A DNA stretch of 21,754 bases, taken from a virus. The stretch spans positions 1 to 21,754 of IMG/VR virus record IMGVR_UViG_3300035670_001368. One strand, given 5' to 3'. A model generated the notes under the pieces. That model saw only the letters and a program-made list of their open reading frames with translations. It had not been told where the DNA came from and ran no database searches. Position 1 is the stretch's first letter. Each line of letters begins with the position of its first letter. The translations under genes and the position numbers were made by a program. Of this stretch, positions 1 to 5,342 are shown in pieces.

Positions 1-378
1 TACTTTTTCTTCTCCTTTCTCTTTCTCTTCTCCTTTCTCTTTCTCTTCTCCTTTCTCTTTCTCTTGTACCGAAGCCCCTTGCCTAGCCCCTTGCCTAGCC
101 CCTTGCCTAGCCCCTTGCCTAGCCCCTACCGAACCCCCTACCGAACCCCCTTGCCTACCCCCTTTATTTTTACTCAAAAAACCTTCTATTTGTGAGTTTA
201 TATTATGCTCCTGTGATTTGTAAGCAAACATAGCCATAGGTGATAAATTGTCTGTTTCTATGTTTTCAAATTGCTTTTTCAACAAAGCTGTTATGAATTG
301 AACTTTGTCTGTGTCAGATTCTAACATTAAAAAAACATCATAATAAGACCTGTAAAAATTAAATGCTTTTCTGGTCAT
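1..378 (-). CDS. DUF6291-like phage replication-module protein, cut by window edge
   Basis: The frame is open from the ATG at 378 to base 1 (126 codons), so the C-terminus lies outside the window. Residues 1-70 form a helical domain (start MTRKAFNFYRSYYDVF, then a segment ending INSQIEGFLSKNK) that resembles DUF6291 proteins of phage replication modules. Residues 71-105 are a low-complexity linker of four-residue units (RQGG, SVGG, SVGA, then RQGA four times). Residues 106-126 are highly charged EKEKGE repeats. Known DUF6291 proteins often have a GG-rich and then a charged repetitive linker before a C-terminal domain, which fits. The gene is last in the early operon, after a DnaA-type DNA-binding protein and a nuclease. 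A role in replication initiation or helicase loading is inferred from neighbours only. There is no Shine-Dalgarno; a terminator-like hairpin abuts the start codon. Confidence 0.6.
   Translation of the reverse strand, partial: MTRKAFNFYRSYYDVFLMLESDTDKVQFITALLKKQFENIETDNLSPMAMFAYKSQEHNINSQIEGFLSKNKGGRQGGSVGGSVGARQGARQGARQGARQGASVQEKEKGEEKEKGEEKEKGEEKV
10..63 (-). repeat. 18-bp tandem repeat, three perfect copies, purine-only
   Basis: Read on the minus strand the unit GAGAAAGAGAAAGGAGAA occurs three times in perfect tandem (63-46, 45-28, 27-10), followed by GAAAAAGTA. It encodes EKEKGE three times in frame. The whole tract is homopurine on one strand and homopyrimidine on the other. Because 18 is divisible by three, copy-number changes would keep the reading frame. 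Confidence 0.95.
67..162 (-). repeat. 12-bp G-rich in-frame tandem repeat array
   Basis: On the minus strand seven 12-bp units follow one another: AGGCAAGGGGGT, TCGGTAGGGGGT, TCGGTAGGGGCT, then AGGCAAGGGGCT four times (120-73), with a broken TCGGTA at 72-67. With the flanking GGGGGT (162-157) the array carries eight runs of four or five Gs separated by 7-8 bases, which is the pattern of G-quadruplex-forming DNA. It stands out sharply in this AT-rich genome. It encodes (RQ/SV)G(G/A) units in the linker of the DUF6291-like protein. Confidence 0.95.
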
Positions 379-440
379 AAAAATAAAAAAGCCCTTCAGG
401 AATAGTGCGGTAACGGGCGCGACCATTCCATCTGGGCTAA
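379..440 (-). terminator. Terminator-like hairpin between HTH gene and DUF6291-like gene
   Basis: On the minus strand AGCCC (438-434) can pair with GGGCT (394-390), and GGAAT (429-425) with ATTCC (403-399) inside it. The GC-rich centre contains CGCGCCCG. The hairpin is followed by TTTTTTATTTTT, which runs directly into the ATG at 378. It could be an intrinsic terminator or attenuator separating the last early gene from those upstream. The outer stem is only 5 bp and the loop is large, so another structured RNA element is possible. Confidence 0.5.
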
Positions 441-467
441 AAAGTTATTAATGATGCCGTTACTCAT
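396..467 (-). CDS. Candidate 23-residue leader peptide (doubtful)
   Basis: An ATG at 467 opens a frame that ends at TGA 398-396, giving a peptide that starts MSNGIINNFLAQMEWSRPL. The end of the frame overlaps the terminator-like hairpin, as in a leader-peptide attenuator. There is no independent support such as codon bias or a known family, and a short chance frame is quite possible. It is recorded because the stretch between 379 and 478 otherwise has no gene. Confidence 0.15.
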   Translation of the reverse strand: MSNGIINNFLAQMEWSRPLPHYS

Positions 468-478
468 CAGTTGCTAAA

Positions 479-769
479 TTACGAAACTTTCTGTTTTTTT
501 TGGCTTTCTAGGGATAATTTTTTTAACTTTTTTATACCTGATGCATTGATTTTGCTAGGCATAAGGCTGTATTCTAACCAACTGCAATACGATCCGTATT
601 TTGTTTTCCCTTCCTTCTTTGTACGGGTGAGGGTTACTCCAAAAGGCCGTTCAATTAACCTTGCAACTTCACGGCTTATGTTACTAATTCCGAAGTCTTT
701 GTAAGCTGTTTTAATGCTTACAGGCTTACCTGCTAACAGGTGCTTTGCGAGTGCTTGTGTTCGTGTCAT
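479..769 (-). CDS. Small winged helix-turn-helix protein
   Basis: A 96-residue basic protein. Residues 1-55 read like the small phage HTH domain of the PF14090 type: TRTQALAKHLLAGKPVSI, then an AYKDFGI...REVARLIERPFGV segment where the recognition helix and wing would lie. The rest is lysine-rich (GIKKLKKL near the C-terminus) and could add nonspecific DNA contact. It starts 11 bases after the nuclease stop codon in the same early operon. It probably binds DNA, as a regulator or replication accessory. The exact target is unknown. Confidence 0.55.
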   Translation of the reverse strand: MTRTQALAKHLLAGKPVSIKTAYKDFGISNISREVARLIERPFGVTLTRTKKEGKTKYGSYCSWLEYSLMPSKINASGIKKLKKLSLESQKKQKVS

Positions 770-780
770 GTTATTTGTTT

Positions 781-1167
781 TTATGGTTTAAAATATTCAT
801 CCAAAAGGCTTTTTATGTGATCGAATCCGCATCCGAATACACCTGCATATCCTAACTTTTGCAACCGTTCCAATGTCCTAAGCTGTTCCTGTACGTGTGG
901 ATCTTTTCGCAAATCCCCTGACTTTGTTACAACTTTTGAAAAATCTGTCTTAATCTCTATAACAAGTCCTTTGTATTGCTTATTAGGATGCAGGATAATC
1001 AGATCAGGTATTTTATACCTTTTGCACCTTTTGCGCTTCAGCTCCATTTGCAGACCTACCGTTACCCTCATACCAGACGGATCAGATAGGTAGATAACGT
1101 CAGGATATTGAGCGTCAAGGTACTTGCAAACGGCTGTGTGTACTTCCTTTTCAGTAATCTTCTTCAT
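781..1167 (-). CDS. VRR-NUC domain nuclease
   Basis: A 128-residue protein of the VRR-NUC branch of the PD-(D/E)XK nucleases, standalone phage enzymes often compared with Holliday-junction or flap nucleases. The active-site pattern is visible: P54-D55 in KIPDLIIL, then E71-I-K73 in LVIEIKT. These are followed by the helix with Q94 (DPHVQEQLRTLERLQKLGY), where the family has its conserved glutamine. The ATG at 1167 (MKKITEKEVHTAV) is preferred over the in-frame ATG at 1215, because the extra 16 residues (MMPCMKIIQ...) overlap the small membrane gene in another frame and do not resemble the family start. It overlaps that gene by 17 bases. Likely role: processing branched DNA during phage replication and recombination with the ERF protein. 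Confidence 0.8.
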   Translation of the reverse strand: MKKITEKEVHTAVCKYLDAQYPDVIYLSDPSGMRVTVGLQMELKRKRCKRYKIPDLIILHPNKQYKGLVIEIKTDFSKVVTKSGDLRKDPHVQEQLRTLERLQKLGYAGVFGCGFDHIKSLLDEYFKP

Positions 1168-1276
1168 AAAAATCGTTTCCTTTGTAATCTGAATGATCTT
1201 CATGCATGGCATCAATGCCGCTTACCCATAGGAAGCCAACACCTAAGCATACAAGTAAAATGATAATGTGAATCAT
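1151..1276 (-). CDS. 41-residue single-pass membrane peptide
   Basis: A short gene starting at ATG 1276 whose start overlaps the stop codon of the DnaA-domain gene in an ATGA junction, and whose end overlaps the nuclease start by 17 bases. This double coupling is the main argument that it is real. Residues 2-20 (IHIIILLVCLGVGFLWVSG) form one hydrophobic helix. The rest is acidic and hydrophilic (HEDHSDYKGNDFYEEDY). It would sit in the inner membrane with an acidic tail. No family is recognised. Small early membrane peptides in phages often affect host physiology or superinfection, but nothing here proves that. Confidence 0.7.
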   Translation of the reverse strand: MIHIIILLVCLGVGFLWVSGIDAMHEDHSDYKGNDFYEEDY

Positions 1277-1710
1277 AAATTTTTAATTTTACGTGGTAAT
1301 GGTGAAATAATACATTTTTGCTTTGTTGAATATACCAGATGCATTACCGTTGTGTGATCTCTTTTTAAAAACCTACCTAACTGGCTAAGGCTTATATCTG
1401 AATGCAGTCTGGCATATCTGCAAAAGTGCGCACGTGCGGCTACAATATTGTGAAACTTTCTTTTGCCTTTCATTTCCTGTAAAGTAGTTCCGTACATGTC
1501 AGCGATCCTTTGCGCTTCCTCAATCAGATCTAACCTTTTTTCATCATGCTCCGCTTCCTTTTCATTATGAACATAGACCTTTTTAATCTTTGTAATGGTC
1601 TTTGTTTTATCGAGCATTTGCAGTATTGAAAGCAGCCTTTGCTCTGAATAAGGAAGCAGATCGAGGTTAAAGTAATCTTTTATCTCTTTTAATGCTTCTT
1701 TTGCGGTCAT
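1273..1710 (-). CDS. Protein with DnaA domain IV-type DNA-binding region
   Basis: A 145-residue protein. Residues 58-130 match the C-terminal DNA-binding domain of the replication initiator DnaA: helices around GKRKFHNIVAARAHFCRYA (82-100), then SLSQLGRFLKRDHTTVMHLV (108-126), with the signature RDHTT at 117-121. In DnaA this helix-turn-helix reads DnaA boxes. The ATPase domain that remodels the origin is absent. The N-terminal 50 residues are helical and charged and unlike DnaA. Stand-alone DnaA-IV proteins are frequent in Bacteroidota phages. It may mark the phage origin or interfere with host initiation. Its stop overlaps the next start (ATGA), and it begins 2 bases after the preceding gene ends. 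Confidence 0.8.
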   Translation of the reverse strand: MTAKEALKEIKDYFNLDLLPYSEQRLLSILQMLDKTKTITKIKKVYVHNEKEAEHDEKRLDLIEEAQRIADMYGTTLQEMKGKRKFHNIVAARAHFCRYARLHSDISLSQLGRFLKRDHTTVMHLVYSTKQKCIISPLPRKIKNL

Positions 1711-1712
1711 GG

Positions 1713-1970
1713 TTAAAATGTCAGGTCGCCTGTGTCTTTTGGTTTATTGTATGTTGTTTGCTTAGGAAGATCGGTAAGGGTTGACTTTTGGTAAGGCTCT
1801 GATAAAGTGAAAGAATAAAACTCACCTGTTTTGCCTTCACGTAACCATCCAGCTATCTCAATTTCAACACCTTTCCAATTTATTTTACCTTTAAGATCAG
1901 GTGCTTTTTCGTTGGTTTTGTTTTTTTGGATAAAACCGATCCCTTTGTTAGTGTTGTCGTAATTTGACAT
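1713..1970 (-). CDS. DUF736-like small protein
   Basis: An 85-residue soluble protein. The pattern (polar N-terminus MSNYDNTNKG, then APDLKGKINWKGVEIEIAGW, then EFYSFTLSEPY) resembles the DUF736-like proteins that phages and plasmids carry next to single-strand annealing or SSB genes. The predominantly beta appearance of residues 25-60 would suit a small OB-like fold, but that is inference. It sits between the ERF recombinase group and the DnaA-domain gene, so a role in single-stranded DNA metabolism is plausible. There is no catalytic motif. Confidence 0.5.
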   Translation of the reverse strand: MSNYDNTNKGIGFIQKNKTNEKAPDLKGKINWKGVEIEIAGWLREGKTGEFYSFTLSEPYQKSTLTDLPKQTTYNKPKDTGDLTF

Positions 1971-1988
1971 TTGATTTGATTTTATTGG

Positions 1989-2216
1989 TTAATAGTTAAA
2001 TACTCCGAGTTTCTTGTTTAATAGCTGTTCGATATTTTGATTAGCTCTATCAAAACCGTATTCAATACCGGCATGAAATAAACTGGTCAATGTTGAAATA
2101 TCGTTATTATCTATTTCAATATCAAGAAAGCCAGCTTCCTCAATATACTTGCATTTGTCGCCGAGTTCCTTTACGATATATTCGGCTCGATCCTTAAGAA
2201 TTACTATTGTTTTCAT
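1989..2216 (-). CDS. Hypothetical early protein, LFxAGIxxG motif
   Basis: A 75-residue acidic protein of unknown function. It contains LDIEIDNNDISTLTSLFHAG followed by IEYGFDR, which is similar to VEIEIKNVDMFCSDLFWAG followed by IRIGAKR in the product of 3024-3278. The two may be diverged copies or share one small fold. The start ATG at 2216 lies 23 bases inside the end of the preceding gene, read in another frame, so translation is probably coupled. Confidence 0.65.
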   Translation of the reverse strand: MKTIVILKDRAEYIVKELGDKCKYIEEAGFLDIEIDNNDISTLTSLFHAGIEYGFDRANQNIEQLLNKKLGVFNY

Positions 2217-2463
2217 ATATCACTTTGGGGGTTTGTTTTGAATTAATGTCTTTCGATCCGTCGCCGTATGTATTTACATAGTATTGCGACCCGGATATAT
2301 GATTCTTAAGGTTATCCCTACCGAATATCAAAGCATTTGTAATCTGTATGCTTTCAACGGCTTTGCATTCCATGTAAGCGGCTAACATTTGTTTTGCTAT
2401 GTTATGGTCAATTTCTAATAACTTGAGCCAAAACATATCGACTGCTGTTTTTTTTGTTTCCAT
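2194..2463 (-). CDS. Hypothetical early protein, TAVDMFWLKL N-terminus
   Basis: An 89-residue protein with no recognised function. The N-terminal half is helical (KTAVDMFWLKLLEIDHNIAK, then MLAAYMECKAVESIQITNAL) and resembles short phage proteins of Bacteroidota that begin with a TAVxW-type helix. The C-terminal 35 residues are polar and likely disordered. It begins 3 bases after the ERF gene stops and overlaps the next gene by 23 bases, so it belongs to the same recombination and replication operon. Confidence 0.65.
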   Translation of the reverse strand: METKKTAVDMFWLKLLEIDHNIAKQMLAAYMECKAVESIQITNALIFGRDNLKNHISGSQYYVNTYGDGSKDINSKQTPKVIYENNSNS

Positions 2464-2466
2464 TGT

Positions 2467-3012
2467 TTAAGGTTTTATTTGTTTAAGTGCGGTTTCAAGT
2501 TTAATAAATTCGTCCTTAGTTTCTGCTTTGTTTATGGCAGCAATAGCCTTTGCCCTTCTTTCTTCAGGTAGCTTTTCAGTTTGCCTAATCAAAGCGTCTT
2601 TCTCTTCCCTTGTAGGTTGCTCTTTACCGTGTGTGTTTGTAGCGTCTGGATCTCGGCTGTCATCTAACAAAAACAATCCTTGCAAAGCATATTTCCGAGA
2701 ATAACTGGAGGAGCTACCAAAACTCTGCGCTATATCCATCCCTTTGCGGTTTACGTCAATACCAGCTTGTGCTTTTACATCAATGTAATCTTCTTCAAAA
2801 TGTCTAAATATTGCAGTCGATTCGACATAAACAAGACCTCCGCAAGTTTCTTTAATTTCATCGCTAAGCGTTAACGTGCAATTGTATTTCAACAATAACG
2901 GCTTAACAGCTTCTAGAATATCCTCTGCATTCCGGTACTTATACTTACCGAATGCGTTAAACTGATTCTTAGGCGCTTTGAGTTCGGCCTGAATTGATAA
3001 TAACTCTTTCAT
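2467..3012 (-). CDS. erf: ERF-family single-strand annealing recombinase
   Basis: A 181-residue protein of the ERF superfamily (PF04404). These ring-forming proteins anneal complementary single strands during phage recombination and genome circularisation. Family hallmarks are visible: IQAELKAPK near the start, GKYKYRNAEDILEAVKPLL (22-40), and the core GSSSSYSRKYALQGLFLL (99-116) followed by DDSRDPDA. The C-terminal 60 residues are helical and charged, as usual. It lies in the early operon together with a VRR-NUC nuclease and a DUF736-like protein, a typical phage recombination set. The next gene toward the promoter ends 11 bases away. Confidence 0.88.
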   Translation of the reverse strand: MKELLSIQAELKAPKNQFNAFGKYKYRNAEDILEAVKPLLLKYNCTLTLSDEIKETCGGLVYVESTAIFRHFEEDYIDVKAQAGIDVNRKGMDIAQSFGSSSSYSRKYALQGLFLLDDSRDPDATNTHGKEQPTREEKDALIRQTEKLPEERRAKAIAAINKAETKDEFIKLETALKQIKP

Positions 3013-3023
3013 GTGTTTATGGT

Positions 3024-3278
3024 TTAAAAGTTTACGGTTTCGTTTTTATATAATGGCTGCCTCTTTGCACCGATGCGAATACCTGCCCAAAATAGATCGC
3101 TGCAAAACATATCCACATTCTTAATCTCAATTTCTACTTTTCTGCTGCTGAAAGCATTTTCGGGATGAATAGCTATCAGCCTGCAATAATCTGATTCTTC
3201 GCTGCATTCAGCATCTTTAAAGCATATCGACTTAATATGATTAATATCCTCAATGTTTACGTACATACTTATTTGCAT
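3024..3278 (-). CDS. Hypothetical early protein, paralogue-like to 1989-2216 product
   Basis: An 84-residue protein of unknown function, cysteine-containing (C20, C25, C33, C58). The segment VEIEIKNVDMFCSDLFWAG at 48-66 mirrors the product of 1989-2216. Two starts are possible: ATG 3278, which overlaps the end of the upstream membrane-peptide gene, or ATG 3266, which follows that gene's TAA by two bases and gives MYVNIEDINHIKS. The second would remove four residues. No domain is recognised. Confidence 0.6.
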   Translation of the reverse strand: MQISMYVNIEDINHIKSICFKDAECSEESDYCRLIAIHPENAFSSRKVEIEIKNVDMFCSDLFWAGIRIGAKRQPLYKNETVNF

Positions 3279-3427
3279 GGTGTGAGGTTTTTAGATTTAC
3301 GAATGGCTTGCTTTTGTTTGTGGTTGCGAAGGTGGCGACCTTTGTAAAATGGTCTTGCAACGTAAAATTTAAAGCTGTCTAAATAAAAGTATAGGAAAAC
3401 AAGACCTCCGATAATCCAAAGTAGCAT
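3269..3427 (-). CDS. 52-residue membrane peptide, first gene of early operon
   Basis: A short gene starting at ATG 3427, about 40 bases downstream of the strong early promoter, and ending at TAA 3271-3269, where it overlaps the next gene. Residues 2-16 (LLWIIGGLVFLYFYL) form one hydrophobic helix. The remainder is strongly basic (KGRHLRNHKQKQAIRKSK), so the positive-inside rule places the tail in the cytoplasm. Being first in the operon, it would be the earliest product. No family is recognised. Confidence 0.7.
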   Translation of the reverse strand: MLLWIIGGLVFLYFYLDSFKFYVARPFYKGRHLRNHKQKQAIRKSKNLTPCK

Positions 3428-3469
3428 ACTGCTTAGTTTTTAAGTTTACAATAATTCGTAATGACATAG

Positions 3470-3500
3470 CAAATATACACAGCTTTTACACAATTCCAAA
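3470..3500 (-). promoter_or_regulatory. Bacteroidota-type early promoter (minus strand)
   Basis: On the minus strand TTTG (3500-3497) is followed by exactly 19 bases and then TATATTTG (3477-3470). This matches the Bacteroidota primary-sigma consensus of a -33 TTTG and a -7 TAnnTTTG at about 19-bp spacing. Transcription would begin near 3463 and run into the leftward early operon. The plus strand of the same intergenic region shows no such pair upstream of the late genes. Confidence 0.85.
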
Positions 3501-3536
3501 TTTTTTTTTATTATTTTATTTTATTTTTATGTTTAA
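3501..3536 (+). other. Extremely AT-rich leader before the rightward operon
   Basis: A run of T with scattered A fills the 36 bases before the first rightward start codon at 3537, and none of them is G or C except one G at 3531. It has no Shine-Dalgarno, which is normal for Bacteroidota, where A/T-rich leaders promote translation. No -7 or -33 pair is seen for the plus strand, so late transcription may need a phage activator or read-through from outside. Confidence 0.4.
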
Positions 3537-3833
3537 ATGGAAAATCATATATTACTGCAACTTGATAGAATTGCATCTATTTTAGAAGCAGAATATGATG
3601 CACCTGACTTCCGAAAATGTGAGCTTAAAGCAAAAAATTATGATAAAGCTAGGTATCTTTACATTTGGTATGCCTTTAACGAAATAAATGTACCTAGATC
3701 AGTAATAAGAGATACACTAACTTGTTATAGCTACAAAAAGACTATTTACCAAGTTATTAGAAGAATGTATTTTCGCAGAAAAAAGTTTGATTTTATAGAA
3801 GAAATTAAAGTGTTAAAGAAAAAGCTTATATAA
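3537..3833 (+). CDS. Small basic protein opening the late operon, possibly HTH
   Basis: A 98-residue basic protein. Residues 34-80 (KARYLYIWYAFNEINVPRSV, then a segment through TIYQVIRRM) have helix spacing loosely like the DnaA domain IV or other HTH folds, but the RDHTT signature is absent. The similarity is weak. It is the first rightward gene and its TAA overlaps the TerS start (TAATG), which suggests a packaging-related or regulatory DNA-binding role. It could also be an unrelated small protein. Confidence 0.6.
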   Translation: MENHILLQLDRIASILEAEYDAPDFRKCELKAKNYDKARYLYIWYAFNEINVPRSVIRDTLTCYSYKKTIYQVIRRMYFRRKKFDFIEEIKVLKKKLI

Positions 3834-4198
3834 TGCCTTATGATATAGATGAAATACTACAAAAATGCCTAAAAGCTATTGAAGAGCATAAATGCACAAC
3901 ATTTGATGAAATGTGTTTATATGTAAAGCCATGTAGATCATCACTTTACAATTGGGGTTTGGACAAAATGGATGATATAAAAGAGGCTATAGCAAAACAA
4001 AAGGTATCGGCCAAAAGCAGAATGAAAAAGAACTGGCAGCGAGAAGATGCCGCCCCTGCTTTGCAGATAGCTGCTTTTAAACTTATGGCAGATGATGAAG
4101 AATTCAGTAAGCTAATAACAAATAAAAGCGATGTAAAAGCAGATATTAATCTACCCGAAATGAAACAAGTACTTATTACACCAAATGGCAGTACCTAG
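3833..4198 (+). CDS. terS: Terminase small subunit (TerS)
   Basis: A 121-residue protein. The N-terminal half has an HTH-like arrangement (DEILQKCLKAIEEHKCTTFD, then CRSSLYNWGL), followed by a basic helix (KQKVSAKSRMKKNWQREDA) and then LQIAAFKLMADDEEFSKLI. This layout is typical of small terminases in Bacteroidota siphophages. TerS binds the packaging site on the concatemeric genome and recruits the motor. The gene ends in TAG and overlaps TerL by 14 bases, the normal terS-terL arrangement. Identification rests on pattern and position together. Confidence 0.78.
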   Translation: MPYDIDEILQKCLKAIEEHKCTTFDEMCLYVKPCRSSLYNWGLDKMDDIKEAIAKQKVSAKSRMKKNWQREDAAPALQIAAFKLMADDEEFSKLITNKSDVKADINLPEMKQVLITPNGST

Positions 4199-5342
4199 CA
4201 AAGTAATATGGGAAACATATGATGCCTATGAAAAAGGTCATCAGATAATATGTAATGAGGGAGGTAGTAGATCAGGAAAATCATATTCTACTATTCAAAT
4301 ACTTGTTAGCATTGCCACAACACAGCCAAACAAAAGAATTTCAATAGTTAGCCATTCTTTGCCTCATATTAAAAGAGGTGCATTTAGGGATTTACAAAGT
4401 GTTTTAAGAGATACAGACAACTGGTACGAAGATTGGATGAGATGGACTGATTTCGTTTATAACTTTCCAAACGGCTCTTATATCGAACTTTTCGGACTTG
4501 AAGATGAAGGTAAGGCACGAGGCCCCGGGCGTGATATACTTTTCATAAATGAAGCTAACCTAATAAGTAAAATACTATTCGATCAGTTAGCCATGCGGAC
4601 TACTGGTACTATCTTTATGGACTGGAACCCTGCTGAATTTAACTCATGGGTTTACGATATAGCCGACAACCCGAAAAACAAAAAGATACATTCAACATAC
4701 AAAGACAACATTTACAACCTATCACAACAGCAAATAGACTACATTGAAAGCTACAAAGACCTACCAGATGATTTCATGTGGAAGGTTTATGGATTAGGTG
4801 AAAGGGGAGCATCAAAAGAACTAATATACACTAATTGGAAAATAGTTAGTCAATTACCAAACAAAGGACAAATATTTTACGGCTTAGATTTTGGTTATAC
4901 AGTACCTACAGCACTTGTAAAAATAGAACATTATGAGGGTAATAACTATGTACAAGAATTACTATACCAACCTAAGTTGACAATTACAGACCTTGTAAAC
5001 AAATTAAAGGAACTAAATTTGACGAGGAGTGATGAAATCTTTTGTGATGCAGCCGAGCCGAAAACTATTGAAGAATTAAGCCGAAATGGTTTTAATTGCA
5101 AGCCAGCAGATAAAGATGTATGGGCAGGCATTATGAAGGTTAAATCATATCCTTTGCATATTGTACATAATAGCAGCAACCTGAAAGCAGAGCTGCAATC
5201 GTACAAATGGAAAACAGATAAAGATGGCAATATAGCAGCAGATGAAGCTCCAGTAAAAGAAAATGACCACTTATTGGATGCCATGCGATATGCAATCTTT
5301 ACTAAATTAACAACTAAATCACCCTCATGGGTAGCATTCTAA
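4185..5342 (+). CDS. terL: Terminase large subunit (TerL)
   Basis: A 385-residue genome-packaging motor with ATPase and nuclease domains. Walker A is GGSRSGKS at 26-33 and Walker B is ILFINEA at 118-124, with E123 as the catalytic glutamate. A coupling-type motif lies near TGTIFMDWNPA (140-150). The C-terminal RNase H-like nuclease shows D235 in YGLDFGY, D288 in FCDAAEP, and D361/D365 in DHLLDAMRY. It is shorter than many TerL proteins but of normal size for the PBSX-like (Terminase_3) group. It packages DNA into proheads through the portal encoded immediately downstream, whose ATG follows this stop directly. Confidence 0.95.
   Translation: MAVPSKVIWETYDAYEKGHQIICNEGGSRSGKSYSTIQILVSIATTQPNKRISIVSHSLPHIKRGAFRDLQSVLRDTDNWYEDWMRWTDFVYNFPNGSYIELFGLEDEGKARGPGRDILFINEANLISKILFDQLAMRTTGTIFMDWNPAEFNSWVYDIADNPKNKKIHSTYKDNIYNLSQQQIDYIESYKDLPDDFMWKVYGLGERGASKELIYTNWKIVSQLPNKGQIFYGLDFGYTVPTALVKIEHYEGNNYVQELLYQPKLTITDLVNKLKELNLTRSDEIFCDAAEPKTIEELSRNGFNCKPADKDVWAGIMKVKSYPLHIVHNSSNLKAELQSYKWKTDKDGNIAADEAPVKENDHLLDAMRYAIFTKLTTKSPSWVAF

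Noticed and set aside
67-162. CRISPR array
   Set aside because: Units are contiguous, only 12 bp, without spacers, and are read in frame as part of a protein.
385-440. tRNA gene
   Set aside because: No cloverleaf can be drawn: no anticodon stem of correct length, no T-arm GGTTC motif, and the element is too short.
455-472. CTGATGAG on the minus strand, as in a hammerhead ribozyme core
   Set aside because: The required GAAA and a cleavable NUH triplet with flanking stems do not follow; GATG/CATC makes only a small hairpin.
471-704. Plus-strand 77-codon frame opposite the HTH gene
   Set aside because: It is antisense to a gene with family similarity and coupled neighbours; its aromatic-rich product looks like a shadow.
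1168-1215. Longer start for the VRR-NUC gene
   Set aside because: The extra residues overlap the 41-residue membrane gene and do not resemble the family N-terminus.
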